The notes under the pieces: model-generated | Told to the model about the DNA's origin: nothing | What the model saw: the letters and a program-made list of their open reading frames with translations, nothing else | The model's database searches: none | Shown: in pieces, positions 46,901-53,634 of the stretch | Layout of the letters: every line of letters starts with the position of its first letter | How positions within the stretch are numbered: position 1 is the first letter of the stretch | NCBI GenBank assembly: GCA_040388625.1 | Contig: JAZKBK010000006.1 | Location: 358,702-422,701 of the forward strand | Origin: Gemmatimonadota bacterium | GTDB lineage: Bacteria > Gemmatimonadota > Gemmatimonadetes > Gemmatimonadales > Gemmatimonadaceae | DNA length: 64,000 nucleotides | Reading direction: 5' to 3' | Program-made: the position numbers and the translations under genes

Positions 46901-47090
46901 TGGTCGATGCGCCAAGGTTGGTCCCCGTGACGGTCACGTGCGCGTCGGGAATCGGCTGGGTGGTGCCCCTCACCATCACGTGTCCCGTAACGGTTCCCGT
47001 CTGGGCTGCAGCCACCCCAGCGAACGACACAAGCAGCACGAACGCGCCAATCGCGCCACGACCGCGGGCGCGAAGCAGATCAGTAATCAT
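43974..47090 (-). CDS. SusC/RagA-like TonB-dependent receptor
   Basis: 1038 aa. Signal peptide ending VAAAQ, a CarbopepD-like beta-sandwich (GTVTGHVMVRGTTQPIPDAHVTV split by TNASGAYRISGLKPG), the plug with RIRIRGTSSLSLSNNPIYVIDGV, and a large beta-barrel ending in YYMLRFSIGF. With the next gene it forms a SusCD pair that imports oligomeric or bulky nutrients with TonB energy. Start ATG 47090 has AGGA eight bases upstream. It is divergent from an IclR gene across 330 bases. Confidence 0.93.
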   Translation of the reverse strand: MITDLLRARGRGAIGAFVLLVSFAGVAAAQTGTVTGHVMVRGTTQPIPDAHVTVTGTNLGASTNASGAYRISGLKPGTYRLRALRIGYAEQQQSVTITDAQSATVDFALEAVATKLEGVVTTVTGQQRKIEVGNAIAQIDAAKDVQTKAVANVADLLTSRAAGVQVTPGLNTGGGSRIRIRGTSSLSLSNNPIYVIDGVRVEGTTGSSTLSVGGTTPDRIDDINPEEIASIEVVRGPSAATLYGTDAANGVIVITTKHGTSGKTELKYFTEQGVHVDNNTYPDAYTGWTTGKTAATTSSVSNRVNCYLTAQAYGTCTQDSVTSYNLYKDPQSTPNGAGYRQAHGLQLSGGSPAVRYFMSGQWESEDGVLKVPEFDQAYLAAHNLKLRPEAADPNHMGKISTRANFNMALSPQFDLAFNTGYISQNMRLPTSDDSGTEGVAGNTYAGPGFKYNINPATGDTLYGWRQITPRDIYQVYTNQAIQRVITGGNSNWRPTDWFTVRADLGLDYINRTDTQLCRFAECPNLGGDSRLGFKIDNRTNFFTYTANLSGSATHKINDAVGSTTTVGLQFVRSLFDRNGAQGIHLSPGATTITGAGTLTADESTTETRTLGAFLEERLAFGDNLFLTGAVRSDRNSAFGANFKTVLYPKVSASWVISNQSFFPKLSWVNQLRLRSAYGASGVEPGTTDAVQYYTATNALTSSGNAPALVFSALGNQNLKPERSSEFELGADGTFFGGRISSEITYYSKQSKDALVSRVLPPSLGTGTTARLENLGHVSNKGWEALVTLIPIQHVGYGWDITFNGSTNTNELVSLGGVPPIVLSSTLQDREGYPLNGWWTKPILSYSDKNHDGVIEYNKDPTLSEVTVGDTAAYLGNSMPKYQLAMTNGIEFFHRLFRVEAMFDYKGDYKIYNNTERIRCASRNNCSGLINPASSLFEQARTVAVRETPSRTVGGFIEPGDFIRFRELNLTYTAPDRIANKILHSRNLAITLAARNLGIVWTKYSGVDPEAFATTGDAPSEFQAFGPPTYYMLRFSIGF

Positions 47091-47202
47091 GTCAGATGTC
47101 CTGTTGAGAGGGAGCGAGCGTACAAGGGCTGGCAACTAACACCATTTCTCCGCGGTAGAGGGTCGCTTCGTGCTTCGCCTGTCGTCAAGAACATATCGAA
47201 AA

Positions 47203-47225
47203 AGAGTTGCAGAATCTGCAACTCT
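47203..47225. promoter_or_regulatory. 23-bp palindromic operator between SusC and IclR genes
   Basis: AGAGTTGCAGA and TCTGCAACTCT are perfect 11-base arms around a single A. It is 113 bases upstream of the SusC start. The core CAGAATCTGCAAC (47210-47222) recurs with one change upstream of the D-acylase gene. Length and symmetry fit an IclR dimer site. Confidence 0.65.
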
Positions 47226-47382
47226 GTCCCATCAATTGTCTTAACGCGGAATTAACATCGTACGGCATGTCGTGTCGCGCAAGGACGGGTTTTGTCCCTG
47301 ATCCTTCGAAAGCACCGGATTCGCTCGTCACGACAGTCGCTCCCGTGCGTATATCTGGGGATGCGGTTAGAGTTCTAGAGTT

Positions 47383-47397
47383 TGCAACAGGGTTGCA
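47383..47397. promoter_or_regulatory. Second TGCAAC-N3-GTTGCA site
   Basis: A perfect inverted repeat with the same TGCAAC half-site as the operator at 47203, 22 bases before the IclR start codon. It would be well placed for autoregulation. Confidence 0.5.
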
Positions 47398-47419
47398 TTC
47401 ACCTGTCACGAGAAGAACT

Positions 47420-48172
47420 GTGCTGAAAAAGAGCATGAGTGTCCTGGAGCTGTTTTCGCCCAGCCTTCGCGAGGTCGGCGTAGTGGAGGCGGCCAACCAG
47501 CTCGGACTTTCCAAGGGAACGCTGTCACGCTGGCTGAGCGCGATGGAGGCTGCGGGGTTCCTCGATCGCGACCCGGTTTCGCTGCGCTACCGGCTATCGG
47601 CCCGGCTCGCCGTCATCGGCGAGCTGGCGCGCGATGCCACGAGCCTTCAGCGGCTGGCGATCGCCGAGCTGCAGTGGCTCGCGGCTACCACGGGTGAGAC
47701 TTCCAATCTCGCGGTGCTGGTCGGGGCCGAAGCGATGAACCTTTCGGCCGTCGAGAGCCCGCGTCCAATCATGCATACCGGTTGGGTTGGCCGCCGGCTT
47801 CCCGTCCACGCCACTGCCGCGGGCAAGTCGTTGCTGGCCTGGCACGCGCCCGCGGAGCTGCGACGACTGCTGCCGGCACAGTTTCCAAAGCTCGCCGCGC
47901 GAAGCATCACGAACCTCGACGACTTTCTCGAAGAGCTGGCGACTGTGCGCGAGCAGGGCTATTCAGTCGCGTGGGCCGAGATGGAGGACGATCTCGCAGC
48001 CGTCGGTGCGCCGGTCCGGAATCACACGGGCCTGGTGGTCGGCGCGCTCACCATCGGCGCGCCGATCTCCAGAGTTCCTGAAGACCGACTGAAACTCTGC
48101 AGCGAGGCGGTGCTGAAGGCTGCCAACTCCCTATCGGAGCAGCTCGGCTACCGGAGCGAATTCACACCCTAG
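47420..48172 (+). CDS. IclR-family transcription regulator
   Basis: About 250 aa. The helix-turn-helix SLREVGVVEAANQLGLSKGTLSRWLSAMEAAGFL is followed by the IclR effector domain with HTGWVGRRLPVHATAAGKSLLA and GYSVAWAEMEDDLAAVGAPVRNHTG. GTG 47420 gives a typical IclR N-terminus; an ATG at 47435 is possible, and the frame upstream lies in the intergenic operator region. It is divergent from the SusCD operon and directly convergent with the D-acylase gene (no spacer between stops). Confidence 0.9.
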   Translation: MLKKSMSVLELFSPSLREVGVVEAANQLGLSKGTLSRWLSAMEAAGFLDRDPVSLRYRLSARLAVIGELARDATSLQRLAIAELQWLAATTGETSNLAVLVGAEAMNLSAVESPRPIMHTGWVGRRLPVHATAAGKSLLAWHAPAELRRLLPAQFPKLAARSITNLDDFLEELATVREQGYSVAWAEMEDDLAAVGAPVRNHTGLVVGALTIGAPISRVPEDRLKLCSEAVLKAANSLSEQLGYRSEFTP

Positions 48173-49786
48173 TTACGACGTCGGTGTTCCGGCACGTTTG
48201 ATCGCGCGCCCTGCCAGCGCGCCGGTGTACGTTCCGCCGTCCACCGCGGGAACGCCGTTCACGAGTACGTAGCGCATGCCGACCGCCAGAAGCGTTGGCT
48301 GCTCGTATGTCGATTTGTCCGCAACGGTCTTCGGATCGAAGACTATGACGTCGGCATATTTCCCGACTGCAACCGTTCCGCGATCCTTGATTCCCAGCGT
48401 CTGCGCGGTGAGTGCGCTGCTCACGTGCACGGCCTGCGGAAGCGTGAGAACGTGACGCTTGTACACATACTCGCGCAGCTTTCTCGGGAACGTGCCGTAC
48501 TTTCTCGGATGACCGCCCGATCCGTCGGAGCAGGTGCTCACCCACGGCTGCTTCATGAAGTTGTCGATGTCGGAATCCTTCATGTTGAACGACGCTACAC
48601 TCGCGTCGCCGCTCTTCACTATCTCTATCGCCTCGTCGATCGGCGACCGGTTGTGCGCCCTGGCAGCCTGATCAAGTGTCCTGCCACGGAGGCCAGCGGT
48701 CGCACCGGTATCGCGCTCGGTCGTGATGACCAGCGCAGCAGCTCCGCCACGCCGCCGCAGATTGTTCTGCATATCCGCGACGAGCCGCGCATGTGTCGGC
48801 GCATCTGCAATGCGCGCGAGCAGCGAGTCGCGCCCACCCTCCTCGGCCCAGCGCGGCAGAAGCGACGCACCGACGCTGGTACCGGACGCGGTATACGGAT
48901 ACTGACACGCGACAACATCGACACCTGCCCTGCGCGCATTGTTGATGAGGGCGATCACTGTGTCGCTCTGACCCCACACGTCGGTGCCCAGCGCCTTGAT
49001 GTGCGAGATGTGGATGCGCATGTGCGCCTCGCGGCCGATGCGGATCGCCTCATTTACGGCGCCGATGAGGCCGACCGTGTAGGAGCTCTCGTCGCGGAGA
49101 TGCGTGTCGTAGATGCCACCATGCTGTGCCGCAACCTTGGACAGCTCGATCACTTCCTCGGTCGAGGCGTAGCTTCCGGGTGCGTAGTAAAGACCCGTTG
49201 AAATACCAAGTGCGCCGCCGTCCATTCCACGCGCCACGAGCGCGCGCATGCTGTCCATCTGTGCAGGCGTCGGCTTTGCGTCGGACATTCCGAGCACGTG
49301 TCCGCGCACCGATCCCTCACCGATGAACATCGCGGCGTTGGTCCCGATTCCCTGCTGCTGCCACCTGTCGAGCGTCTTTCCCACCTCGAGCGGACTGGAT
49401 CCGTCGTTGCCGGTCATGACGGTCGTCACGCCCTGCATGAGATAGTTGACGTTACCATGTCGCGCGGGACTGGACAGATCGGACTCCGCATGAGTATGCG
49501 AGTCGATGAAGCCGGGCGCGACGATGAGGCCCCTGGCGTCGATCGTACGGGTGGCGTGAATGTGCGCGGCCGTCGCATTCCCAACGAAAACGATGCGATC
49601 GCCGCGAATCGCGACGTCCGCCGCTCGACCAGGACTGCCGGTTCCGTCCACAACTGTGCCACCACGGACGAGAATGTCCGCCGAGTCGGTCGCTTGTGCG
49701 TGTGCGACTGATGCGGAGCCGGACGCAGCAGCGACGCTCGCACAGATTACGGACGCAAGCAGAGTTGCAGGGCGAAAATTCGGCAT
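48173..49786 (-). CDS. N-acyl-D-amino-acid deacylase family amidohydrolase, exported
   Basis: 537 aa. Signal peptide ending near VAHAQA, then a D-aminoacylase-type barrel: FIDSHTHAESDL (first two metal His), GVTTVMTGNDGSS, YDTHLRDES, HISHIKALG, and the catalytic Asp in CSDGSGGHPRKYGTF. In characterised D-aminoacylases the GN(C)G position is a zinc-ligand Cys; here it is Asp. The enzyme should release D-amino acids from N-acyl-D-amino acids, but with an altered metal site. ATG 49786 starts a clean signal peptide; the frame extends to 49942. Confidence 0.85.
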   Translation of the reverse strand: MPNFRPATLLASVICASVAAASGSASVAHAQATDSADILVRGGTVVDGTGSPGRAADVAIRGDRIVFVGNATAAHIHATRTIDARGLIVAPGFIDSHTHAESDLSSPARHGNVNYLMQGVTTVMTGNDGSSPLEVGKTLDRWQQQGIGTNAAMFIGEGSVRGHVLGMSDAKPTPAQMDSMRALVARGMDGGALGISTGLYYAPGSYASTEEVIELSKVAAQHGGIYDTHLRDESSYTVGLIGAVNEAIRIGREAHMRIHISHIKALGTDVWGQSDTVIALINNARRAGVDVVACQYPYTASGTSVGASLLPRWAEEGGRDSLLARIADAPTHARLVADMQNNLRRRGGAAALVITTERDTGATAGLRGRTLDQAARAHNRSPIDEAIEIVKSGDASVASFNMKDSDIDNFMKQPWVSTCSDGSGGHPRKYGTFPRKLREYVYKRHVLTLPQAVHVSSALTAQTLGIKDRGTVAVGKYADVIVFDPKTVADKSTYEQPTLLAVGMRYVLVNGVPAVDGGTYTGALAGRAIKRAGTPTS

Positions 49787-49900
49787 GTTGTCGGCCGCGA
49801 GTGAATTGTGGAAGCAGCCATTGCGGCTGTGCTGCAGCCGCGACGACATCATTCTGTTCGGGCCGAATATTGTGCGGTTGGCCAGTTTTGCGCTAGGCGA

Positions 49901-49913
49901 CAGAATTTGCAAC
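49901..49913. promoter_or_regulatory. Half-site matching the IclR operator
   Basis: CAGAATTTGCAAC differs from the core of the 47203 palindrome by one base. It lies about 115 bases upstream of the D-acylase start. Confidence 0.5.
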
Positions 49914-49989
49914 CGGGGGGAGGGGGGCTCGAAACTATCCAACCTATGATCTCGTCACGACCTCGATCTCGATGGCATTGAGAGAGAAA

Positions 49990-50150
49990 GGCACGGATGC
50001 ATCCGTGCCCCACCTTCGTGTACCGTCTTCGCTAGTGGAGAGTGTCGTTGCTTTCGGAGAACGATAAGACCAACACCGGTGGCTGAGGACTCGCGCACCC
50101 GATTCGCGCACCGATGGCCAGCGATGGTGGGGCGCGGATGCATCCGCGCC
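49990..50150. repeat. 161-bp element with palindromic inverted ends
   Basis: The gap 49787-50302 is 516 bases and I see no convincing gene in it. It contains this element: each end carries a 20-base perfect palindrome (GGCACGGATGCATCCGTGCC at 49990-50009 and GGCGCGGATGCATCCGCGCC at 50131-50150), and with the flanking CCACC/GGTGG the ends form 25-base inverted repeats with two mismatches. A degenerate copy of one end is at 10428-10447. It resembles a small non-autonomous or REP-like element. Confidence 0.55.
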
Positions 50151-50194
50151 TTTCACTTAAATGAAGCTCCCGGCCAGATCTGCCAGATCGACGA

Positions 50195-50249
50195 CGAGAT
50201 TCAATGAGCTGGGCTTGCCGGATCGAGATTCAATGAGTTGGGCTTGCCG
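50195..50249 (+). repeat. Tandem 26-bp direct repeat
   Basis: The 26-base sequence at 50195-50220 recurs at 50224-50249 with one change (C to T), three bases apart. A weak partial match (GTCAATGAGCTTGGCTG) is near 50811. Only two copies, so not an array. Confidence 0.6.
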
Positions 50250-50302
50250 CAATGAACCCGGCCCGCCCGACAGCAACCAGCGGAGCCCGCTTCACACACT
50301 CC

Positions 50303-50680
50303 TCACCTCGGCACTGCGATCTTCGCCGGCATCACCTTGACCCGGGTGCTCCGCTTGGATCTCTTCGCCCCGGTCATGTATGAATCGAACGTCACCTGCT
50401 GCGATGACGTGAGCACCGCGCGAACGTCGCTCATCTCGCGATCGTTGATCGTGGCTGCACTGTCGGCGCCGACTTTTCGCGCGGCTTTCATGGCGGGCGC
50501 GTACTTCTCGTGGATCGACTTCACCTGTGCCTTCTGTGATTCGGTGAGCTGCAGCGCGGTCCACATGGCGGGTTTGGCGCGGCCATATGTGTGGATCGAT
50601 TGGGCGCTCATCGAGCTGGTGCTGATGCTGGTGCTGATACAGCAGGCGACCACGGCGAACAGAATTCGGCTGAGTGTCAT
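50303..50680 (-). CDS. Spy/CpxP-like periplasmic protein (LTXXQ) A
   Basis: 125 aa. Signal peptide ending near SMSAQ, then two LTxxQ-like motifs (LQLTESQKAQVKSIHEKYAP and VLTSSQQVTFDSYMT) in a helical, basic protein. Such proteins are periplasmic chaperones or zinc-stress proteins. GGAGAA three bases before ATG 50680 supports the start. A paralogue lies 153 bases upstream. Confidence 0.78.
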   Translation of the reverse strand: MTLSRILFAVVACCISTSISTSSMSAQSIHTYGRAKPAMWTALQLTESQKAQVKSIHEKYAPAMKAARKVGADSAATINDREMSDVRAVLTSSQQVTFDSYMTGAKRSKRSTRVKVMPAKIAVPR

Positions 50681-50758
50681 GACTTCTCCCTGTGAAGATG
50701 GAGCGCGGTCGATCCGCGCGGGGAGAATATCTGTTGGTTCGTTGCAATCAGACCGGCG

Positions 50759-50798
50759 AAAAAACGACGCGGGCAATCCAATAAGGACGGCCCGCGTC
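50759..50798 (-). terminator. Rho-independent terminator of the 50834-51343 gene
   Basis: On the minus strand GACGCGGGC (50798-50790) pairs perfectly with GCCCGCGTC (50774-50766) over a 15-base loop, followed by a run of six T (50764-50759). It separates the two Spy-like genes into two transcripts. Confidence 0.8.
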
Positions 50799-50833
50799 TG
50801 GTGCAGCTACGTCAATGAGCTTGGCTGTCGGAA

Positions 50834-51343
50834 CTACAGCGTGTTGGCTGGCTTCACCGGCTGCGCTGGCTTGGTGCCCATTCCGGGACGGAATCCGCGT
50901 CCGCCCATGTGGCCCTGCATGCGCACGTGCGCGCTGTCCATCTTCTGCTGCTGCTCCGGCGTAAGGATCGCGCGCATCTCCGCCATCTGCTGCTTCATCA
51001 CACCCTGCATCGGCGCCATGTCCGCCTGGAGCTTGGCGCGCGCGGCCTTCATTGCCGCGGTGTCGTGGCTTGCACGGGCCTTCTTCATGGCGTCGAAGTC
51101 CGGCTTGGACTTCTCGCGCGCGGCCTTCATCTGTGGCGCGTACTTCTCGTGGATCGCCTTCATCTTCGCCTGCTGATCGGCGGTAAGATTCAGGTTCCGC
51201 ATCATCCCGCGGTGCATCATCCCGCGCTGCGGGGAATTATGGCCCGTAATCGATGCCTGAGGCGGAGTCGTTGCCTGAGCATGCAGTGCGGGAACGGCCA
51301 TCAGACCAGCTGCAGCCGCTACTGCCAGAAATTGTAGCTTCAT
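50834..51343 (-). CDS. Spy/CpxP-like periplasmic protein B, Met/His-rich
   Basis: 169 aa. Signal peptide ending LHAQA. The mature protein is strikingly rich in Met, His, Gln and Lys (RGMMHRGMMRNLNLTADQQAK, MKKARASHDTAAMKAARAK) with LTxxQ motifs at NLTADQQAKM and ILTPEQQQKM. The charged helices resemble Spy. The Met/His clusters suggest metal (copper or zinc) binding in addition. Paralogue of the downstream gene, with its own terminator. Confidence 0.8.
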   Translation of the reverse strand: MKLQFLAVAAAAGLMAVPALHAQATTPPQASITGHNSPQRGMMHRGMMRNLNLTADQQAKMKAIHEKYAPQMKAAREKSKPDFDAMKKARASHDTAAMKAARAKLQADMAPMQGVMKQQMAEMRAILTPEQQQKMDSAHVRMQGHMGGRGFRPGMGTKPAQPVKPANTL

Positions 51344-51492
51344 GTCTTTCTCTTCTCCTTGATTTGATGCCGCACAGGCCCGATCGCGCGGCTAAACATA
51401 CGACGTCGAGGGGAGGCGAACGTTAAGGCTGATGCAACCTGAAGCTCCGGCAAATCGCGCGATCAAATCCGATCGAACGACCGTTCGCAACT

Positions 51493-52521
51493 CTAGCGCA
51501 GCAGAGTCACGAGGAGCGCGATGGCCGCGAGCACCAGCGCCGCGCCCGCAACGATCAGCGTGACGCGCACCGCCGCCGCCCACCTCCCCTGTGCCTCCTC
51601 AAACGCCGCCATCACTCGCTTCTCGGCGCTATCCTCCGGCACCTGGGCCGCATCGAACAGAGATTGGCGCATGATGCTCTTGGCCGTGAGCACGTCGCGC
51701 ATTGCAGCCTCGAAGTGTGCCTGGTGAATCGCGCGCGGTGATGCCGTCGCTGGCTCTGCCGCTGCCATCGCGGCCGCCTTGAGGACTGCATTCTTGATCT
51801 CGCCGCCACTCGCGTCGAACAATTCGGCGAGCACATGAAAGTCGACGTCTGCAGCGAGCGGCGTCTTGTCGGGATGGATCTGAACGCGCCAGATCTGCTC
51901 GCGTTCTTCGGCACCGGGCCGCTCGAACAGAACGTGCGTGCGGATGCGTCGCTCGAATGCGGGATCGAAGTTCGCGGCAAGGTTCGTCGCGAATATCACG
52001 ACTCCGTTGAAACTCTCCAGCTCGCGCAACAACACGTTCACGATCGTATTCGACTCGCGCTGCATCGGCTGCAAATCGGATGTAGAACGCCGCGCGGCGA
52101 TCGCGTCGGCCTCGTCGAAGAAAAGCACGGCGCCCTGCTCGTCCGCGACGCGGAATACGGCTGCGACGTTCTTGGGAGTCTCGCCGGCCCACATCGACTC
52201 CATCTCCGAATAGCGTACGACGAGAAGACGTCGTCCCAACGCCTGCGCTATGGCCTCGGCGCAGATCGTCTTGCCGGTTCCCGGAGGCCCTGCAAAGTTG
52301 AAGGCGAGACCGAGTCCGGTGGCGTGACGCTCGCCGAGTCCCCATTGCCGGAAGATGAGGTCGTGATTGCGAACCTGCGCGAGCGCCTGCTCCAGGGTCT
52401 GGCGCGTTTTCGGCGGAAGGATGACGTCGGCAAAAGTGCGTACCGGCGCGACGACGTCCACAGTCCCGCGCTTGGAAGCGCCGGGCACGAGACCGAAAAA
52501 CTCAAGCAGCGGTGTGGCCAC
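51493..52521 (-). CDS. AAA ATPase with C-terminal membrane anchor
   Basis: 342 aa. Classic AAA core: GPPGTGKT (78-85), FFDEAD (134-139), the TNLAANFDPAFERRIRTHV sensor/arginine-finger region and a helical lid. The last 25 residues (VTLIVAGAALVLAAIALLVTLLR) are a single membrane segment, making it tail-anchored with the ATPase in the cytoplasm. It is most like AAA proteins of unknown substrate that remodel membrane proteins. The zinc-ribbon membrane protein is 69 bases upstream and probably co-transcribed. Confidence 0.88.
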   Translation of the reverse strand: MATPLLEFFGLVPGASKRGTVDVVAPVRTFADVILPPKTRQTLEQALAQVRNHDLIFRQWGLGERHATGLGLAFNFAGPPGTGKTICAEAIAQALGRRLLVVRYSEMESMWAGETPKNVAAVFRVADEQGAVLFFDEADAIAARRSTSDLQPMQRESNTIVNVLLRELESFNGVVIFATNLAANFDPAFERRIRTHVLFERPGAEEREQIWRVQIHPDKTPLAADVDFHVLAELFDASGGEIKNAVLKAAAMAAAEPATASPRAIHQAHFEAAMRDVLTAKSIMRQSLFDAAQVPEDSAEKRVMAAFEEAQGRWAAAVRVTLIVAGAALVLAAIALLVTLLR

Positions 52522-52590
52522 CGTTACTCCGTTATGAAGTGAGTGTTGTCATACACCGGCGCGGTTGCGCGCGATCCCGCGCCGGTTTCG

Positions 52591-53631
52591 TCATCCGCGG
52601 ATCTTGCTCATCCAATCTGTGATCGACGATGGGAGGAACATGTTGTCCGAGATTTCGGCGATCTCCTCGGCTTCCTTCCATCGTTCCTCGAGAGCGGCGA
52701 GCTCGCCTTCGAGCGCGCGCCGCTCGTCGTCTTCGTGCGTCATCATCTCGAGCGCGAGACGCGCTTCGAGTGGGATGGTGGAGAGGCGGCCCTGTGCTGT
52801 CGCGCTCCAACTCGTCTTCATTGCGAATGAAGCAGCCGTATCCAGGAGTCGGGTTGCATTCCCCGCTTGCTCGACGAGTTCGACTGCCGTCTGGACATCG
52901 CGCTTCGTTCCACCGCGACCGTTTATCGCGGGAAGAAGGGCGGCAAGTGCCGGGAGCGCGTCTCGCGCGTCCAGGTTTACTGTCGGCCCAGCGTCGATCC
53001 GCCGAGAATTCATCCGGCGCCACTTGTGACTGCCTTGGGGAAGCGAAAGTTGCCAGCCTGATTCGGTCGATCGAATGATCTTTGCGTGCGGCAACTGTGC
53101 GCGAGTGACTTTCACAATTCCATTCGGTGTTGGAACTTTCGCGACGACGCGTCGCCCCCGTACTGCGTTGAAACTATTGAACGCCACACTGTAAAGGCTG
53201 GCTCCGCCGCCTGCGAAGAGTCCAACCGAAACCGCTCCCGACACGAGCACGCCGACAGCGACGACGCCAGCTCCGGCCATGATGTAATGCCGCTGGCGCC
53301 TCTTACCGAACTGATCCCCGTATCTCCACGCCGCCATTTCGGGGCGCTGCGGATCTCCAACGCGAACGAGTTCCAAACCTTCGGCAACTCGCGCGAGTCC
53401 GATGTGTTCCGTGGACATGCGCAACTTCGTGTCGCGAAACAATCGCTCGCACTCTTCGATCGCTTCCCATCGCTCTTCGATGGGAGTGAGGTTCCATCGC
53501 TCGCACGAGCGACACACTACCCACAATCTGCCCTTCTCTCCATCGAACGCCAGGCGGCGTCCGATGGGGAAATGCTCGACTACCTCGTTCGCGCCGAGGT
53601 TGTTGTGGCAGAAGAGGCAGGTCGAGTACAT
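52591..53631 (-). CDS. Zinc-ribbon membrane protein of unknown function
   Basis: 346 aa. An N-terminal four-Cys zinc ribbon (Cys5, Cys8, Cys40, Cys43) is followed by a soluble stretch, a hydrophobic region of about 40 residues near 115-150 (one or two membrane segments), and a long charged C-terminal part with probable coiled coil at the end (EDDERRALEGELAALEERWKEAEE). It has no enzyme signature that I can name. The amidohydrolase gene ends three bases upstream and the AAA ATPase follows, so it is likely a partner of one of them. Confidence 0.72.
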   Translation of the reverse strand: MYSTCLFCHNNLGANEVVEHFPIGRRLAFDGEKGRLWVVCRSCERWNLTPIEERWEAIEECERLFRDTKLRMSTEHIGLARVAEGLELVRVGDPQRPEMAAWRYGDQFGKRRQRHYIMAGAGVVAVGVLVSGAVSVGLFAGGGASLYSVAFNSFNAVRGRRVVAKVPTPNGIVKVTRAQLPHAKIIRSTESGWQLSLPQGSHKWRRMNSRRIDAGPTVNLDARDALPALAALLPAINGRGGTKRDVQTAVELVEQAGNATRLLDTAASFAMKTSWSATAQGRLSTIPLEARLALEMMTHEDDERRALEGELAALEERWKEAEEIAEISDNMFLPSSITDWMSKIRG

Positions 53632-53634
53632 GCG

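Noticed and set aside
50195-50249. Possible CRISPR array
   Set aside because: Only two repeat copies three bases apart, no spacers and no cas genes.
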